A stretch of 64,000 nt of DNA from Pinus tabuliformis (GCA_031772625.1 CM062804.1:1019192514-1019256513), one strand, 5' to 3'. Shown: positions 11,821 to 23,406, counted from the stretch's first letter. The notes: generated from the letters alone by a model not told the origin. Numbers and translations are program-made.

Positions 11821-12246
11821 TTATAAATGTTGTAAATGTATATCTAACACATAGTTTGCTAATGAGTCGATTAATGTGTTTAAGTTTCTGGAAATATGTT
11901 GGTATTGAATAAGATCAAATTGTCTTTCCAAAATCTTAACCCTTAGGAACATGCGATAAATAGCTGGGTTTCAGACGGAATATGTACCATTGAGTTGTAG
12001 TATTACGAGCTGTGAGTCTAGCCTGATGATTAGTCGGCGTATACCATGAGTGATGGCATCAGAGAGAAGTTCTATCAACGCGCTATATTCAGCGATATTG
12101 TTCGTTGATCGACCAATACATACACCTCTGAAACTTACTAACTCGCCGCTTGGATCAAAAATGGCCCAGGCTGCGGAGGACAGGTTTCGCGAACTACGAC
12201 TCGCTCCGTCGGCATATCCAACACATGGCTCCAATGGGTTTGACAT
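11821..12246 (-). pseudogene. Archaeal-type RNase H (aRNH), copy B, nonsense-mutated
   Basis: Same domain as at 7574-7999, and the copy that remains next to the full pol gene. A CGA to TGA change just after NGTYSV stops the frame at 11971-11973, removing the last catalytic Asp region. The change is the type expected from deamination of methylated CpG. The first three acidic positions remain. Confidence 0.8.
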
Positions 12247-12333
12247 CTGCAATAAATGTAAAAAGGTGGATTACTCGACCAAAACAAACACTTTAGCGAA
12301 AACAAAAATATAACAAAAGCATACTGGTTACTA

Positions 12334-15300
12334 CTACGCGTAGTAACGCTTGAGGTACAACCCATTACGAGGTTGCGCTAGTGGAATTCCATCATAATCC
12401 ATCAACTCGTAGGCTCCCTTTGCTAACACCCGCTTAACAATATAGGGGCCCATCCATAAAGACTTAAATTTACCTGCTCCCAATTTATCGGATTCTTGGT
12501 CGTAAAGCAAGACCAAGTCACCTTCTGAGAAGACACGGGGTTTGACATTTTTGTCGAACTGCGCCTTGACTCGTTTCTTATGGGCTTCGTTAGCCAACGT
12601 GGCATCACGACGAGTTTCATCCAATCGGATTAATTCCAAGAAACGAGCCTCTTCTTCTGAAGTTCCGGGGAGGAGATCAATTGCGAGTTTGAGAGACGAG
12701 ATTTCACACTGGACAGGTAAGACTACTTCCAGGCCATATACCACTTGAAAGGGTGTGAACCCGGTTGCATTCCTTACCGATGTTCGGTAAGCCCACAAAT
12801 CTGAGTATAGGATTAGGTGCCATCTTCTTTTGTGAACTCCGATCATCCTTTGCAGCATGCGCTTCAGGACCTTGTTGATCGCTTCAACTTGTCCGTTGGC
12901 CTGCGGATAATATGGAGTAGAGCTGTCGTGAGACAGCCCTAGTTTGGCAGCTAATTCAACCATCATGTGATTGCGAAAATGCAATCCATGATCTGTGACT
13001 ATAACCTGTGGTACGCCGAATCTGGCGACTACATGATTGAAAAAGAAAAGGGCAGCTGTTTCACCAGTATTATCTAATGTAGGCATCGCCTCGGCCCATT
13101 TGGTAAAATAGTCAACTGCGACTATGATATACCCATGCCCCCCCGGGTCGAGGTGGGGTTACATGTCATGAAATCGATGCCCCATTTGGCGAATGGCCCA
13201 ACAACAACTATTGGCTGTAGAGGTGCGGGTGGTCTTCTGGTTTTGCTATCAAAAATTTGACAAGCATAGCAACTTCTGACTGCGGTTATGCAATCTTTGA
13301 ACATTGTTGGCCAGAAGTATCCTGCTCGTAAGATTTTTTGTGCTGTAGCATATCCAGATTGATGCCCCCCACACGTGCTTGAATGACACTCATTCAGGAC
13401 TTTTTCGGCCTCCTCATGGGTGAGGCACCTTCTCAGAACCGTATCAATACCACGACGGTAAAGTGTATCACCGACGATCATGTAGTCTTTTGCTTGGTAT
13501 CTAATACGTTTTTGTTCAGAGTAGGTGGTGTTTGGCCTAAATTTTTGGGTTTGGAGATAAATGATTATATCCCCATACCATTCATTGCTTGTAGATATCA
13601 GAAACAAACTTTCATCCACGATTGATTCTTCGGATGTTTCATCGTTGGACGACGATGGGAGATCGCATAATAATTCTGCGAAAACTAGAGCTTTCTTTGA
13701 CTTGGATTTTACAAATTCCAGATCAAACTCTTGAAGGATTGCTATCCATTTTGAATATTTTCCCCCCAGCAACTGTCGCAACAATATATAAGTCATGGGG
13801 TTGCAATCTGACAGAATGGTAGTCTTCCGAAAGAGGACATAGTGTCGAAATCTTTGTATCGCTTGAACAGTTGCAAGCGCTAGCTTTTCAACATAAGAAT
13901 ATTTGCTTTCTGTATCATTTAAGTTCTTACTTAAATAATAAATAGGATTTTCAATTCCATCAACTTCTTGAACTAAAACCATTGCGATGGTCGTATCTGC
14001 TGCAGCCAGATACAGGTTAAAATCTCTTTGATAATCAGGGGCGTACATTAATGATGCTTTCATTAGGGAACCTTTTAAAGCGTCAAAGGAAGCTTGCGCT
14101 ACCTGATCCCAGATAAAGGGTACCTCCTTTTTCAAGAGACGAGTATAACCTTTAGCAAGTTCAGCGTAATTTGGAATGAACCTTCTCAGAAAGTTTGCTT
14201 TCCCTTGGAGTTTCTGAATCTGAAGCAAATTCGAAGGTAGAGGCAAATTTATGATTGCCTGGACCTTACACGGGTCGAGACGAATCCCATCCTTGGAGAC
14301 TACAAAGCCAAGTAAATGACCAGAACTGACGCAAAACACACATTTGTGTGGATTGAGTCGTATCTTGTAGTGTCGGCAACGTAGAAATATCGCTCTTAAA
14401 TGTTGCAGATGATCAGTCCGCTTTCGTGAATGAGCCGGAAGGTCGTCGAGGTATGGTTGAATGATGTTTTTGATGTCATGGAAGGCATAATTCATTGCCC
14501 TCTGAAATGTCTCCCCTGCATTCTTTAAACCAAAGGGTAATTTTCGATATGCGAATGTGCCCCACAGACAAATGAATGCAGTCTTTGACTGGTCCTGTGG
14601 GCAGATATTTATTTGATTATACCCGGAGAATCCATCCATGAATGAAAAGATTTCGCATCCGGCGCATTCATCAATTATCTGGTCGATGAAGGGCGTAGGG
14701 TAGTTGTCTTTTGGACAAGCTTGATTTACATCCCTATAATCGACGCACACTCTAATTGTCCCTTGTTTTTTCATAACAGGGACAATATTCGATACCCAAT
14801 CGGTTAGCGAAACCGGGTAGATGAAACCAGCATGGAGAAGTTTTTCAACTTCTGCCTTAATGGCAGCGGATTTCTTGGGGTGCACCTGCCTTAGCCGTTG
14901 TCGTACTGGTTTGACATCTGGATACATCTTAATTTCGTGTTCAACGATACTCGAGTCGATGCCTGGCATTTCACTGTATGACCAAGCAAAGACATCTCTG
15001 AATTCGCGAAAAAGAGCGTTATATATTTCCAGCTCTGAAGGAGAACAACATTTGCCGACATAAATATTCTCTACAACATCTGTTTTGGTCGAGATATTTA
15101 TGGCTATAGTCTCTTCAATGTTGGACAAGTTTCGCTCGGAATCCACCGTATTTACAGTATTTGACAGAAAATCAACTACTGAAGGATGGTAAAGGTCATT
15201 TTGAGTATCTTCTTCATAATTCGAAAGAAGAGAATGATGGTGGGAATCATTCCATGGTGCTCCTTCAATTACCATAGCTTGGAGAATTCCTTCGTCGGTG

Positions 15301-15348
15301 CTATGCACTTACGACCAAGGATCTGAAGGAGTACCATATTCTCTAGAC
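12334..15348 (-). pseudogene. pol: Ty3/gypsy pol: reverse transcriptase, RNase H and integrase, frameshifted
   Basis: The first frame (15308 down to 13122, 728 residues) holds RT with the YLDD active site at 14442-14453, about residue 287. It is followed by a classical RNase H whose first catalytic Asp is absent (LYLAAAD where DAS is usual), the H2C2 zinc finger of integrase (ECHSSTCGGH and CYAC) and the first catalytic Asp in WGIDFM. A run of seven C on the plus strand (13138-13144) shifts the frame. The second frame (13086 to 12334, 250 residues) carries the second Asp (VTDHG), the catalytic Glu (NGQVEAINK) and a GPY motif near the C-terminus. TAA also precedes residue 1 of the first frame. 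The order RT-RH-IN identifies Ty3/gypsy. Confidence 0.93.
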
Positions 15349-15353
15349 CTATC
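15349..15353. repeat. Target site duplication CTATC, left copy
   Basis: Abuts the left LTR of the inner element and is identical to 24506-24510. The host site lies between protease and RT of the giant element. Confidence 0.92.
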
Positions 15354-15906
15354 TGTTATCACAAAATCAGTACTAAGGGCTGCAACCAAGCAAGATTTCA
15401 TGTAACTCTTTCAACCAGACTTTAGACTAAGGATTAGCCTCCTTAGTCAGAGAGGGCTCTCTCACAAACTTTTGATAAAAATCATTCACAACAACAGATG
15501 GCTAACTCTTCACACATTCATGAAAACAAAGCTGGTTGGACACATATCAAATTGGTCTTCATTGGGCTATGGAGTCTCACACATTTAGTAAACAAAATCA
15601 CAGTCATTTCATGGAAGTCAAGGCTCTTTGCATCAGATGTTCAAACATATTTCACATAAACCACAGCTTGCCAAACATACAGGAAGTCAGAGCATTAAAA
15701 ATGAATTCTGAGTGATTATGCTATAACAAGGCTGTAAAAGAACATTAAGAGAATACACCACCATCATATTTGAACAATATAATCCATTGAGAATCTTGAG
15801 AAGAAACAACCACTGCTTTACTATTACTGTAGTAAGTCTTTACATTGGCCCAAATAAACTCTATTTTTGTATAAAATCTCCAACCCCTATTACATCAGTG
15901 TTTTCA

Positions 15907-15916
15907 CTATATATAG
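15907..15916 (-). promoter_or_regulatory. Candidate TATA box in the 3' LTR
   Basis: Self-complementary CTATATATAG, conserved at 21129-21138 in the other LTR. It is placed near the far end of the LTR in the transcription direction, as expected for the end of U3. Confidence 0.4.
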
Positions 15917-16595
15917 AAAAACCAAAACTAAAACTACCTTGAGTCTCCTCAACAAGCATGAGGGGAGAGCTCGATGATCTACCATTAATTAACCTTATCT
16001 ATTTCTAAACAAACTTATTAAATACATAAGGTATTGTGCTATAAATACATAGAGTCCTAATTACATTGAAAATCCAACTCTATCTCCTCGTATGCATGAT
16101 GCTTTTGTGAATGCTGCCACATGTCCTCTTTTTGTTTCGGTTGAGGTATCTTGAAGGAGAACACACTGAATGAGCTGGCCTTGGATTCCAGTCACGTAGA
16201 TGGCTTCATTAATTAACCAAGGGAGGTGCTCTGTTTTCACGGCCTCTGTCTCCCATCACTCTTCATCACTTTAAAAACATGTCCTCTGCTCTTTAATTCT
16301 TCCCAAACAACGCATATCACCACACCTTTCAAATGAGCTGGAAGCCTTATGAGCTGAACAGGTGTACAAACCGGATCACCGAAGACTAAAACCAAAACCC
16401 TAATAATTCGGTCATAAAGTACCTTTAACGAGACTTTAGCTGGAAACAAAACATTTCACCTTTCACAATGCACATCTGTCATCTTCTGAACAGCTAGGAT
16501 AGTTTTGAATAGTCACCTTACTTGCCTCGAGTCATCCTTTTCAAGATTTGCTGACCTCAGCATCAATTTCATTTTTTCTCATAAAACAGTCATCT

Positions 16596-16629
16596 ACAGC
16601 AGTTTCGTAGCGCGCTACGAAACTGCTGT
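16596..16629. repeat. 34-bp perfect palindrome in the LTR
   Basis: ACAGCAGTTTCGTAGCG followed at once by its exact reverse complement. The other LTR copy (21818-21851) has one mismatch. The half-site CGCTACGAAA recurs with the variant CGCTGCGAAA near the other end of the LTR (19127-19228). Confidence 0.9.
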
Positions 16630-16832
16630 GTGATTTAAAAAACACAGTCTTCCTCTAACCTCCTCACAAAATTGAATAGCTGCTGTTTGCTAGGCTTCAC
16701 GGTTCACCATTTGAACCAGCCTATAAATAACCAACTGCTCATATTCATCCTTGAAGACCGACAACACCGCAAGCAAGTCTGCCACCAGCATTTCCTGTGC
16801 TCTTACTCAATTCATGGCCACCTTTGCCAAGA

Positions 16833-18020
16833 TCATGTCTGAGCACAGCATATACGAACAACTTTTTTCTCACAACTCCCACTAATAATGTAATCCCTCC
16901 CATTCATATAATATGACCGAGTATAGTTCTGAACACTTCCTGTAGGAGTAATGTCAAATTTCATATGTAACCTTCCATCCACAGCTAAGTGTTGCTTGAC
17001 CTCATTATCCATAGCTGAGGAAAGGATATAATGGTCATCACGAGAAAAGCACACCATCACATTCCCTCTTAAGCTGGTCGTTGTATACAAAGGATGTGTA
17101 GGCTTTTGTCGTAAGTCCCACGTTTTGATTTCCTGATCAAATGATGAAGTCGCAAACAAGTATGGGGAATGATGAGCAAACTTTACCACATTTATATGTT
17201 CACGGTGGAGATCTTCGAAAACCTGTAACCATTTTCCACTGCACACATCATACAGAGAAGCATGTTTTGAATATCCACTAGCAAGGAAATAATTATCTGT
17301 TGCATTAATATGGACAGATGTTAATTTCTCAAACTCTTCATATGTGTAAGTGGCAGGGTTTCTACTGCTGCTGCCTGCACCATATCTGGAAGGAAGAACA
17401 GTTGAGCGCATTCGGTTCACATCATACAGTTGTAATGTGCCATTGTCAGAGCCAGCAATAAGCTTGGAAGGGTCCTTGTTGAACCAACAGAGACCAAGAA
17501 TACTATGATTTGCTCCAACTGACTGAACATGGCCGACAATTTTACCACTTTCATGGTTGATCACAACCACTTCCCCATCCAAAGTCTCGAAGACCATCAA
17601 ACTAGCATCAGATGGATGATACTCAAATTGTCTGGGCCGAAACTTCTTGTTAATTTCTGTAGAATTTTCAGTAGAGTTCCTTTTCAATTTGGAAATAGGG
17701 TAAATGGCTGGCCATGCACAAGAGGCCATTTTGGCTGCACAAATAAATCTAGAAAATGAAATAACATTACCATTGCTTGTGCCTAGTCGCTTTCGCTTGC
17801 ATGACAAAAGTATTCCAGAGCCTATGTCAAAGCGATTAATCCATGAAAACTTTCCACTCTTTGAAGAAGTTTCTTCTCCCACGAGCTGCCTGCAATTTTC
17901 AGTTGTCATGCTAAGAATTACGATGCCTGCCATGAACAGCAGAAGCCGCATTCTTCTTTTCTGTATATCCATCATGCCTTTGTCCCCGCTTGATAAATTC
18001 CGGTAAAACAGTCCCAACAA
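16833..18020 (-). pseudogene. Captured WD40-repeat protein fragment (DHU1-like), 3' LTR copy
   Basis: A 395-codon uninterrupted frame. From about residue 125 it reads as a plant WD40 protein: FRPRQFEYHPSDASLMVF, EVVVINHESG, LCWFNKDPSKLIAGSDNGT, a TWDLRQKP repeat end, HYILSSAMDNEV, and a final [15 protein letters not shown] before a stop. The phrasing resembles the plant WD40 protein DHU1 (recognition from memory). About 270 residues of repeats read without an intron, suggesting capture of spliced mRNA (inference). The N-terminal 120 residues and the missing C-terminal part show that it is a fragment. It starts in non-homologous LTR sequence, so native expression is unlikely. It could give a chimeric transcript from the LTR. 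Confidence 0.85.
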
Positions 18021-18184
18021 CGGAAATCAGAGGCGAAAAAGAGAGAGTTGAGATATCTTGTGTCGATGGTTCAAATTTGTCTTCCTCCATTTGCGCATGA
18101 ACGGAATGATCTATAACACCCAGCAATTCCACGAACATAATCCCAAAATCCAGCGCGCTGTAGTAGAGGCCATGTGTCATAAAG

Positions 18185-18735
18185 AGCTGCAGGTAGGCAA
18201 AGAAAAGCTACGAGGGATGAAACTTCATGAGGCTCAGCAAGACGCTTTAAAGGAGTACGATCAAGTAACACAAACTCTTTGTCTTCCAAGAACTTCTCCA
18301 CGAGTGATGTCTTGGTATGCCATGGTGCCACACAGTTAACACGTATGTTGTCACTTGTCCACTCACATGCAAAATTTTTTGTGAGTTGGCTCATTGCTCC
18401 TTTGCTGGCTGCATATATGGTACCAGAGAATAGCTACAACACCAACAACCGATGAAATGAAAACAATGCTTCCCCTTTTTTGATGACAGCTGAGATATAT
18501 GATAAGCTGATTCAAAGTTGGTAGACATAAGAAATGAGAAATCCTCATATTTGTACCGACATTATTAATCAACATATTGAGTTTCCCATTGCAAAACGAA
18601 AAACATCTTTCAATCAGCTCCTCTTGTGCTGAACGAGATGATAAAACACAGACTGTACCATCAAACTGCAGCCCAGATTCCTTCCACTGAGTCAAACATT
18701 CATTAAAATCCTTCTCTGTACGCGAACATGTCATT
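18185..18735 (-). pseudogene. Captured short-chain dehydrogenase (tropinone reductase-like) fragment, 3' LTR copy
   Basis: Begins at CSRTEKDFNECLTQWKESG, the end of the Rossmann N-terminal half, and includes NNVGTN, GSIVFISSVVGV, the catalytic YAASK motif (readable in a shifted frame near 18400), NIRVNCVAPWHTKTSLVE and LAEPHEVSSLVAFLCLPAA. At least two indels break it, around the NNVGTN and YAASK regions, and the cofactor-binding TGxxxGIG segment is missing. The match is to plant tropinone reductase-like SDRs. Fragment edges: an SRAP fragment abuts on one side and an unrecognised stretch leading to WD40 on the other. Confidence 0.85.
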
Positions 18736-18757
18736 AACAGTGGAAATCCTTTGTTCA

Positions 18758-18910
18758 TTTATCTTGAAAATGTATATAGAATGGTTGCTTCTTCGCTCCA
18801 TCCTTTTTCCACTCGTAAAACCCTTCAACTGACACAAGGCAATGATAACTTGGAATAAGTCGACGAACAGAAGCCTTCTCATAACCGATTCTGATCGAGC
18901 ATTGATTTCA
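18758..18910 (-). pseudogene. Captured SRAP (HMCES/YedK-like) domain fragment, 3' LTR copy
   Basis: About 50 residues recognisable across one frameshift. They include INARSES, then RRLIPSYHCLVSVEGFYEWK and a following KKQPFYIHF. NAR-[ST]-E and GFYEWK are hallmarks of SRAP proteins, which bind abasic sites in single-stranded DNA (family knowledge). A one-base loss after ARSES shifts the frame. The catalytic N-terminal Cys region is absent. It directly adjoins the SDR fragment. Confidence 0.7.
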
Positions 18911-19126
18911 AAAAGGACCACGGTTTTGAGACTTGAGTATGAAACAGAGTTTTGATGGACCTTCGTTGGTGATCATGAGAACCTGCCACAACAGCTATGA
19001 GCGTAAAGCAAAATTACCACTGGAATGTTCCCCTTCAATGGAGTACAAGCCCACACATAACAGCTTGACAAACCTCGTTTCCTGCAGTGTTTCCATCAAT
19101 TCACTTTAAATATCTGTCATTTCCCA

Positions 19127-19228
19127 ATTTCGCAGCGCAGCCAGTGCAAGGTCAGTGTTTTCGCTACGAAATCACTAAAACAGATGGCGCTGCGAAACTG
19201 CTAACGGATTTATGCGCTGCGAAAACAC
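19127..19228. repeat. Cluster of CGCTRCGAAA motifs near the LTR end
   Basis: TTTCGCAGCG near 19129, CGCTACGAAA near 19162, and CGCTGCGAAA near 19190 and 19216. The half-site is the same as in the 34-bp palindrome 2.5 kb away. The cluster is conserved in the other LTR (24349-24450) with CpG-to-TpG/CpA losses. Confidence 0.7.
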
Positions 19229-19283
19229 CCTGACTTTAAGCTAGGCTAAAAATTTTTTGACAACAGAATTTTCAGTGATAACA

Positions 19284-19496
19284 GTGGCTCCACTTGGGAT
19301 AGTGTGCCCTTGTGGTACACTAAGAACTCGCAGGTCCAGTGCCTTATCCGTTTATGACAAACAGAAATTTGCTTGACAAGCATGACTGTAGGAGAAAGAA
19401 AGCTACATCTACTAAAAAAAGAAATGCTCAGTTAACCTTGAGCTTATTTGCATTTACCTCTACCTACCTACCCTAACCATTTCAACTTCTTTCTGC
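19284..19496. other. Internal 3' non-coding region of the gene-carrying element
   Basis: Between the gag frame and the 3' LTR; no coding seen. The bases next to the LTR on the minus strand (CCAAGTGGAGCCAC) are only weakly purine-rich, so the polypurine tract is uncertain. Confidence 0.5.
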
Positions 19497-20405
19497 TCAA
19501 TCAATATGAAATTTCCAATGTAACCAATCCTTTGTTTTATCTGATATTTGACTTCTTTGACTGCATCGGAGTTTAGAGCCAATGTGATAGTGTGATGACC
19601 GCTGCCACTGAAATTGTCTCTGATCTTCTTTGAAAAACTGAAATACTGGAGAGTAAAACTCTTCCATGTAATCAGCTACAGGATCCCAGAATACATGATC
19701 AGCTTGGTTTTCCTTGTAACTTTCCAACTGTGCAAACTAATCTTCAACCACAGTGTTCATTTCCTCAAGTGTAAAAAAGAAAGGAAACAAGACTCTCTCC
19801 TTATGTTCTTCCATAGAGAGCTGCTGAAAATAATGATCATGGTTATGAAAACTATATGCCTGAATTTGTCCTTCTAAACCTTCAATTTCTTTTTCAAGGT
19901 CCTCAGCAAATTCATCAAAAAATCTCATCCTATCTTCTGTCTTGCAGTCAAGGGATTTCAGATATGAGGATAAAGACAAAGAAAAATTTTCAACTGTTTC
20001 TCCATTACTACGATCATTATTCCATTGTTTAAAACTTTCAACTGAGGGAGAGTCTACCACCACCTCTGACCTATCTATCCATTCCTCCAAAAACATAAGC
20101 CATAAGTCTTGAAATGACTTAACGGATTTGATAGGAAAACTTTCAATCCATTGTTTGCATTTCCCTTGAAGTGAATCATAGAATAACATAATGCAAACAT
20201 CCTCATTTTTAACTCTAAGAAGCTCAGTAAAATGACAGAAATCTGAGATATGCTTCAGAGTTAAACTCAAATCCTCTCCATTAAATTTGGGGCCATTCCT
20301 TAGAAAATATGCATCCTTGGGAAAATGATTTGGGAAACCATGAATTCCTGAGAAATCTATGCATGCATACCTTGAACAAAGAATGGCAGCTTCTGGGTCC
20401 TTCAT
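19497..20405 (-). pseudogene. gag: gag-like gene of the non-autonomous element, with one in-frame UAG
   Basis: The frame from 20405 gives 222 residues with a Retrotrans_gag-like core: FPKDAYFLRNGPKFNGED, CHFTELLRVKNED, MLFYDSLQGKCKQW and FQDLWLMFLEEW. It stops at TAG (19737-19739), and the same frame then stays open for 80 more codons to 19497. The UAG may be a mutated CAG (a CHG methylation context) or a leaky stop. There is no zinc knuckle, protease or RT. Retention of gag implies that particle formation in cis matters for this element (inference). A long acidic C-terminal stretch is visible. Confidence 0.8.
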
Positions 20406-20554
20406 AACTCCAGTGGAATCACCATGAATGTATGAACTTTGAATTCTTCAACAATGGAGTCGCCAAGGTAGGTTTGCAGCCTCGAAAACCACTTTGAACT
20501 CCTGCTACCTTCAGAAATTCAATCTTAAAATTTCGGGAAAAAATAATCTTCAGA

Positions 20555-20572
20555 CTCCCGGCAGACGCACCA
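20555..20572 (-). promoter_or_regulatory. Primer binding site matching tRNA-Gly
   Basis: The plus strand reads CTCCCGGCAGACGCACCA, which I recognise as the 3' end plus CCA of a plant tRNA-Gly beginning GCGTCTG. It sits 3 bases (AAA) from the right LTR. This proves minus-strand orientation independently of gag. Confidence 0.85.
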
Positions 20573-21817
20573 AAATGTTATCACAAAATCAGTACTAAGG
20601 GCTGCAACCAAGCAAGATTTCATGTAACTCTTTCAACCAGACTTTAGACTAAGGATTAGCCTCCTTAGTCAGAGAGGGCTCTCTCACAAACTTTTGATAA
20701 AAATCATTCACAACAACAGATGGCTAACTCTTCACACATTCATGAAAACAAAGCTGGTTGGACACATATCAAATTGGTCTTCATTGGGCTATGGAGTCTC
20801 ACACATTTAGTAAACAAAATCACAGTCATTTCATGGAAGTCAAGGCTCTTTGCATCAGATGTTCAAACATATTTCACATAAACCACAGCTTGCCAAACAT
20901 ACAGGAAGTCAGAGCATTAAAAATGAATTCTGAGTGATTATGCTATAACAAGGCTGTAAAAGAACATTAAGAGAATACACCACCATCATATTTGAACAAT
21001 ATAATCCATTGAGAATCTTGAGAAGAAACAACCACTGCTTTACTATTACTGTAATAAGTCTTTACATTGGCCCAAATAAACTCTGTTTTTGTATAAAATC
21101 TCCAACCCCTATTACATCAGAGTTTTCACTATATATAGAAAAACCAAAACTAAAACTACCTTGAGTCTCCTCAACAAGCATGAGGGGAGAGCTCGATGAT
21201 CTACCATTAATTAACCTTATCTATTTCTAAACAAACTTACTAAATACATAAGGTATTGTGCTATAAATACATAGAGTCCTAATTACATTGAAAATCCAAC
21301 TCTATCTCCTCGTATGCATGATGCTTTTGTGAATGCTGCCACATGTCCTCTTTCTGTTTCGGTTGAGGTATCTTGAAGGAGAACACACTGAATGAGCTGG
21401 CCTTGGATTCCAGTCATGTAGATGGCTTCATTAATTAACCAAGGGAGGTGCTCTGTTTTCACGGCCTCTGTCTCCCATCACTCTTCATCACTTTAAAAAC
21501 ATGTCCTCTGCTCTTTAATTCTTCCCAAACAACGCATATCACCACACCTTTCAAATGAGCTGGAAGCCTTATGAGCTGAACAGGTGTACAAACCGGATCA
21601 CCGAAGACTAAAACCAAAACCCTAATAATTCGGTCATAAAGTACCTTTAACGAGACTTTAGCTGGAAACAAAACATTTCACCTTTCACAATGCACATCTG
21701 TCATCTTCTGAACAGCTAGGATAGTTTTGAATAGTCACCTTACTTGCCTCGAGTCATCCTTTTCAAGATTTGCTGACCTCAGCATCAATTTCATTTTTTC
21801 TCATAAAACAGTCATCT

Positions 21818-21851
21818 ACAGCAGTTTCGTAGCGCGCTACGAAACTACTGT
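21818..21851. repeat. 34-bp palindrome, 5' LTR copy, one mismatch
   Basis: Same as 16596-16629 except for one G to A near the right end (AAACTACTGT). Confidence 0.88.
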
Positions 21852-22054
21852 GTGATTTAAAAAACACAGTCTTCCTCTAACCTCCTCACAAAATTGAATA
21901 GCTGCTGTTTGCTAGGCTTCACGGTTCACCATTTGAACCAGCCTATAAATAACCAACTGCTCATATTCATCCTTGAAGACCGACAACACCGCAAGCAAGT
22001 CTGCCACCAGCATTTCCTGTGCTCTTACTCAATTCATGGCCACCTTTGCCAAGA

Positions 22055-23242
22055 TCATGTCTGAGCACAGCATATACGAACAACTTTTTTCTCACAACTC
22101 CCACTAATAATGTAATCCCTCCCATTCATATAATATGACCGAGTATAGTTCTGAACACTTCCTGTAGGAGTAATGTCAAATTTCATATGTAACCTTCCAT
22201 CCACAGCTAAGTGTTGCTTGACCTCATTATCCACAGCTGAGGAAAGGATATAATGGTCATCACGAGAAAAGCACACCATCACATTCCCTCTTAAGCTGGT
22301 CGTTGTATACAAAGGATGTGTAGGCTTTTGTCGTAAGTCCCACGTTTTGATTTCCTGATCAAATGATGAAGTCGCAAACAAGTATGGGGAATGATGAGCA
22401 AACTTTACCACATTTATATGTTCACGGTGGAGATCTTCGAAAACCTGTAACCATTTTCCACTGCACACATCATACAGAGCAGCATGTTTTGAATATCCAC
22501 TAGCAAGGAAATAATTATCTGTTGCATTAATATGGACAGATGTTAATTTCTCAAACTCTTCATATGTGTAAGTGGCAAGGTTTCTACTGCTGCTGCCTGC
22601 ACCATATCTGGAAGGAAGAATAGTTGAGCGCATTCGGTTCACATCATACAGTTGTAATGTGCCATTGTCAGAGCCAGCAATAAGCTTGGAAGGGTCCTTG
22701 TTGAACCAACAGAGACCAAGAATACTATGATTTGCTCCAACTGACTGAACATGGCCGCCAATTTTACCACTTTCATGGTTGATCACAACCACTTCCCCAT
22801 CCAAAGTCTCGAAGACCATCAAACTAGCATCAGATGGATGATACTCAAATTGTCTGGGCCGAAACTTCTTGTTAATTTCTGTAGAATTTTCAGTAGAGTT
22901 CCTTTTCAATTTGGAAATAGGGTAAATGGCTGGCCATGCACAAGAGGCCATTTTGGCTGCACAAATAAATCTGGAAAATGAAATAACATTACCATTGCTT
23001 GTGCCTAGTCGCTTTCGCTTGCATGACAAAAGTATTCCAGAGCCTATGTCAAAGCGATTAATCCATGAAAACTTTCCACTCTTTGAAGAAGTTTCTTCTC
23101 CCACGAGCTGCCTGCAATTTTCAGTTGTCATGCTAAGAATTACGATGCCTGCCATGAACAACAGAAGTCGCATTCTTCTTTTCTGTATATCCATCATGCC
23201 TTTGTCCCCGCTTGATAAATTCCGGCAAAACAGTCCCAACAA
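22055..23242 (-). pseudogene. Captured WD40-repeat protein fragment (DHU1-like), 5' LTR copy
   Basis: Same 395-codon frame as in the other LTR, still fully open. It differs by a handful of residues (for example Y to C near residue 6, S to A in YSKHAA, M to V in SSAVDNEV). Both copies staying open over nearly 1.2 kb reflects recent insertion; selection cannot be inferred from two LTRs that were identical at insertion. Confidence 0.85.
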
Positions 23243-23406
23243 CGCAAATCAGAGGCGAAAAAGAGAGAGTTGAGATATCTTGTGTCGATGGTTCAAATTT
23301 GTCTTCCTCCATTTGCGCATGAACGGAATGATCTATAACACCCAGCAATTCCACGAACATAATCCCAAAATCCAGCGCGCTGTAGTAGAGGCCATGTGTC
23401 ATAAAG

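Larger units (their letters stand above)
8492..12738. repeat. Tandem duplication copy B (4,247 bp)
   Basis: Collinear with 4245-8491 at a constant offset of 4,247. Its right end continues without a break into the full integrase gene, so copy B keeps the original junction with pol and copy A keeps the original junction with the 3' LTR side. Confidence 0.95.
15354..19283 (-). repeat. 3' LTR of the gene-carrying element
   Basis: Offset by exactly 5,222 from the right LTR with no net indels. From right to left on the minus strand it carries SRAP, SDR and WD40 fragments, then about 1.4 kb with no recognised coding and a TATA-like palindrome at 15907-15916. A 34-bp perfect palindrome lies at 16596-16629. 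Confidence 0.95.

Noticed and set aside
4245..12738. Two separate retroelements side by side
   Set aside because: The constant 4,247 offset, absence of LTR ends at the junction and truncation of integrase in copy A indicate tandem duplication.
16833..18020. WD40 frame as a normal host gene
   Set aside because: It lies wholly inside an LTR duplicated 5,222 bases away, lacks the gene's C-terminus and starts in unrelated LTR sequence.
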